Of a stretch of DNA of 64,000 nucleotides, positions 61,371-64,000 are shown piece by piece. The notes beneath the pieces are model-generated. The model was given only the letters and a program-made list of their open reading frames with translations, had not been told where the DNA came from and searched no databases. The stretch's first letter is position 1. Each line of letters opens with the position of its first letter. Position numbers and translations under genes: made by a program. The DNA is taken from contig CADCEV010000001.1 of the NCBI GenBank assembly GCA_902800525.1, forward strand, positions 124,001 through 188,000. Reading direction: 5' to 3'. This DNA comes from an uncultured Bacteroidales bacterium (GTDB lineage: Bacteria > Bacteroidota > Bacteroidia > Bacteroidales > Paludibacteraceae).

Positions 61371-64000
61371 ATGAGAAACAAGCTCTTTACACTGATGTCT
61401 GTGCTGATAATCTCCGTAACCGGAGTAGCACAGACCTCACTCAAGGGTCGCATCATTGATGCCAACTCGCAGGCTCCTGTCGTTGGCGCCAAGATCACGC
61501 TCGCAAACCAAAACATTTCCACTACGACCAACGCAGCCGGAGAGTTTACGTTGCTTTACCTTGAAGCAGTTGACGAAGAGGTGTTGATTGAAGCTGATGG
61601 TTTCGTTTCCGAACTGGAGTTAGTAGCCCTGAAGGAAAATCAAGAGAATCAGTTAAATGCGATTCCTCTCCAACAGGACTTATCCTCGCAAGTACAAAGC
61701 GAAATCTTGCTGAATTTGACCGAAGAGGAGATGAACGATGATGAAGGCCGCTCTCAGGCGCAAGCATCATCTTCATCGGCTTCGACGGACGTATTCAATT
61801 CCAACACCTCTTTCGCATGGTCAACAGCGCGTTACCGAAACCGCGGCTATGAGTCAAAGGAAGAGAACTACTACATTGAGGGTCTGTCCTTTAACTCGCA
61901 GGAACGCGGTCAGTTTAACTTCTCCGCAATGGGCGGTCTGAATGACGCAAGCCGCTACAAGGAGGTGCTCAATCCGCTGGAAGCAACTAACTTCAGTTTC
62001 GGCGGTATCGGTCAGTCCACCAATTACCTGATGGGTGCAAGCCGCTACGCGCAGGGGTGGAAAGTAGGTGTAGCCGGAGCAAACCGTAACTACAAAGCCC
62101 GTATCAATGCCACCTACTCTACCGGTATCATGGACAACGGATGGGCCGTGACCGCACAAGTAGCTTATCGTTTCTCGCCTTACATCGATGCCAAAGGAAT
62201 CATCGGTGAAGGTATTAAGTATTATTCGTTAGGCTATTTCCTGACCGCAGAGCGTATTTGGGAAAATTCAAGGCTCAAACTCATCACATTCGGTGCACCG
62301 ACAGAGCGCGGACAGAACGCAGCCGTGACACAGGAAGTGTACGATTTGACCGGAAGTATTTACTACAACCCGAACTGGGGATATCAGGACGGCAAAGTAC
62401 GTAACTCACGCATTATCAAATCCTATGATCCGACCGTAATCGCCGCCTTTGAGCACAATATCGACGAGCAGCAAAAGATCAAAGTAGCTGCCGGATATCA
62501 TTACTCAATGTATTCCGGCTCTGCGCTGAACTTCTATAACGCGCCAGATCCTCGCCCGGACTATTACCGCAACCTGCCTTCATTCATGTGGGACGGACAG
62601 ATTATAAACCCAAATGTAGAGAGTTCGTTTATGCAGCTCTATGACGCAGCCGGAGCTCACTACCCATGGGGATTATTTGCCGGCGCAGACATGAACGGAA
62701 ACAGCTTTGGCTCCGGTTTCATCGGACATGACGGCAATCTGGTAGGTCCTTCTATCAATAAAGATCAGTACAACCACCTTGTAGATCTTTGGAAGAGCCG
62801 CGACGACAAAACGACGCAGATTGATTGGAACAACATCTACGCCTCCAACTATGCCAACAATGCAAACGATGCAGCCCATGGCACGATGACACCGGCTCGA
62901 TATATTCTGGAGCGCCGCCACAATGACATCCAGGAAGCCAACGCATCTTTCAACTACGTAAATACGAAATTTGACCACCTGAAGATGACGGTCGGCGTAG
63001 AGGGCAAGTACTCACAAGGTATTCATTATAAGACCATTGATGACTTATTGGGAGCTAACCAATGGATAGATCTGGATGCTTTTGCCGACCGTGACATCAA
63101 GGAGTTGGCTGCTAACAGCGACTATACGCAGCAGGACATACAAAATGTTATCCAAAACGATTTGTTTCACCCCAGCAAAGTCATCAAGAACGGAGACAAG
63201 TTCGGCTACGACTATCGTATCAACATGACTAACACCAAGGCTTGGTTCCAGAACGAATGGACCTTCAATGAAGTAGATTTCTACTATGCTTTGGCGCTTG
63301 AATACAACAGTATGCAACGTACGACCAGCATGTATAACGGCCGTCAATGGTATTTGGCTAAATTAGCGGACACTCGCGGTACGATGTATAAATACTTAGG
63401 TGATAACACGCAGCAATACAACAGTGTTAAACCGATGTACTATGGTAACACCCACTATTTCTTGGATCCGGCCTTCAAGATCGGCGCTACCTACAAGATC
63501 AACGGACGCAACAAATTGAAGATCAACGCGTTGGCAGAGACTCGTGCTCCGTACGCACGCAATGCCTATATTTCGCAACGCGTACACGACCGTGTTCTGG
63601 ACGAAATTTACATCCACGACAAAGCCAAAAACCTCAAAGAGTTCTATGCTGCCAACGAGAAAGTGTTCTCCGGTGACCTGACGTACGAGTTCAATTATCC
63701 GTTGGTTCGCGGCCGCGTGACAGGATTCTTTACCAAGACATGGGACGGTACCGAGCTCAACAGTTACTATGATGACGAGACTCGCACCTTTGTAAACCAA
63801 GCTCTGTCGGGCATTGACAAGCGCTACATGGGCGTTGAGGCCGCAATTGCCGTTAAACTCGGTACGTACTTCACCCTCACCGGTGTGGCTTCGGTAGGCG
63901 ACTATCGCTATACCAAAGATGCCACCTCGATCACTTCCGCCGAAAACGGAATGCCTATGACGCAAGACGTAGCAACGAAAGAATACATCTTCGAGGTACG
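61371..64000 (+). CDS. TonB-dependent receptor with carboxypeptidase-regulatory-like domain, 3' end missing
   Basis: The frame is open from ATG 61371 to the right edge (877 codons), so the C-terminus is missing. A signal peptide (LFTLMSVLIISVTGVAQ) is followed by a CarboxypepD_reg-like unit (SLKGRIIDANSQAPVVGAKITL to about 95), a Ser/Ala-rich linker, a shortened plug (STARYRNRGYESKEENYYIEGLSF and MGGLNDASRYKEVLNPLE) and barrel strands. It should import a ligand across the outer membrane with TonB energy. No SusD-like gene is visible before the edge and no consensus promoter lies in the 35-base gap. Confidence 0.87.
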   Translation, partial: MRNKLFTLMSVLIISVTGVAQTSLKGRIIDANSQAPVVGAKITLANQNISTTTNAAGEFTLLYLEAVDEEVLIEADGFVSELELVALKENQENQLNAIPLQQDLSSQVQSEILLNLTEEEMNDDEGRSQAQASSSSASTDVFNSNTSFAWSTARYRNRGYESKEENYYIEGLSFNSQERGQFNFSAMGGLNDASRYKEVLNPLEATNFSFGGIGQSTNYLMGASRYAQGWKVGVAGANRNYKARINATYSTGIMDNGWAVTAQVAYRFSPYIDAKGIIGEGIKYYSLGYFLTAERIWENSRLKLITFGAPTERGQNAAVTQEVYDLTGSIYYNPNWGYQDGKVRNSRIIKSYDPTVIAAFEHNIDEQQKIKVAAGYHYSMYSGSALNFYNAPDPRPDYYRNLPSFMWDGQIINPNVESSFMQLYDAAGAHYPWGLFAGADMNGNSFGSGFIGHDGNLVGPSINKDQYNHLVDLWKSRDDKTTQIDWNNIYASNYANNANDAAHGTMTPARYILERRHNDIQEANASFNYVNTKFDHLKMTVGVEGKYSQGIHYKTIDDLLGANQWIDLDAFADRDIKELAANSDYTQQDIQNVIQNDLFHPSKVIKNGDKFGYDYRINMTNTKAWFQNEWTFNEVDFYYALALEYNSMQRTTSMYNGRQWYLAKLADTRGTMYKYLGDNTQQYNSVKPMYYGNTHYFLDPAFKIGATYKINGRNKLKINALAETRAPYARNAYISQRVHDRVLDEIYIHDKAKNLKEFYAANEKVFSGDLTYEFNYPLVRGRVTGFFTKTWDGTELNSYYDDETRTFVNQALSGIDKRYMGVEAAIAVKLGTYFTLTGVASVGDYRYTKDATSITSAENGMPMTQDVATKEYIFEV

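Noticed and set aside
61854-63965. Several minus-strand open frames opposite the last gene.
   Set aside because: The plus-strand TonB receptor is open through the whole region with clear family features; the minus frames look like its shadow.

Overview
The window reads as a chromosomal segment of a Bacteroidales bacterium (phylum Bacteroidota). Four things point there. Promoters are of the TTG / TAnnTTTG type with a 19-20 base spacer and starts mostly lack Shine-Dalgarno sequences. The gene families include DUF4250, DUF1573, DUF5723-OmpA, a carboxypeptidase-regulatory-like TonB receptor, a PepSY-like lipoprotein and the Bacteroidota form of MurA with Asp in place of the catalytic Cys. Short C-terminal YNxxGQR tails end two exported proteins. 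Composition is moderate in GC, except for an AT-rich patch at about 4.47-6.06 kb. Genus cannot be told from the sequence alone.

Layout. 1-15.7 kb (+) is a surface polysaccharide or glycan gene cluster: flippase (cut by the window edge), pyruvyl transferase, two GT4 glycosyltransferases, a WbsX/GH99-like protein and a sugar-transfer ATP-grasp. After an internal promoter comes a second block: a PglD/NeuD-like acyltransferase, two acyl carrier proteins, two SDR reductases, an AMP-dependent acyl ligase, a KAS III, an ATP-grasp, a NodB deacetylase, a PglC-like phosphoglycosyl transferase and a PglE-like aminotransferase. I infer that this second block makes a short (hydroxy)acyl group on a carrier protein and places it on an amino sugar. 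15.7-26.3 kb (+) holds rlmD, a subtilisin-like protease, a RecD/Pif1-like helicase, a lipoprotein plus OmpA/DUF5723 pair, a YebC-family protein and rsmG; an SRP RNA gene lies on the minus strand at 18.6 kb. 26.3-35.9 kb (-) is one long co-directional string behind a consensus promoter: PepSY-like lipoprotein, rlmB, rubredoxin, RluA-type pseudouridine synthase, PL1 pectate lyase, small lipoprotein, RND adaptor, RND pump, TolC-like channel. 35.9-45.2 kb (-) holds dsbD, an unknown gene, and a nadE-murB-murA-sulfatase-RhuM/Doc unit. 45.3-47.6 kb carries tRNA-Glu with a duplicated 3' end, an outer-membrane-barrel gene, and menG divergent from a small DUF4250 gene. 47.8-64 kb has groES-groEL, dnaA, mlaD-like, a cell-wall amidase, rel/spoT, DUF1573, meaB, dnaB, asnS and a TonB-dependent receptor cut by the right edge.

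Three genome-wide habits stand out. First, many promoters here share an extended -33 block (TTGCATATGTCAAA-like) well beyond the usual consensus; the tRNA-Glu and dnaA copies are almost identical. Second, short tandem micro-repeats sit between genes, and related ones occur inside coding regions, where they add in-frame linker peptides (murB, the amidase and dsbD most clearly). Third, genes are tightly packed with ATGA overlaps.

No CRISPR array, insertion sequence or prophage was seen. The most promising candidates for undescribed biology are the acyl-carrier-protein cassette in the polysaccharide cluster, the in-gene micro-repeats, and the RhuM-Doc protein translationally coupled to a cell-envelope operon.
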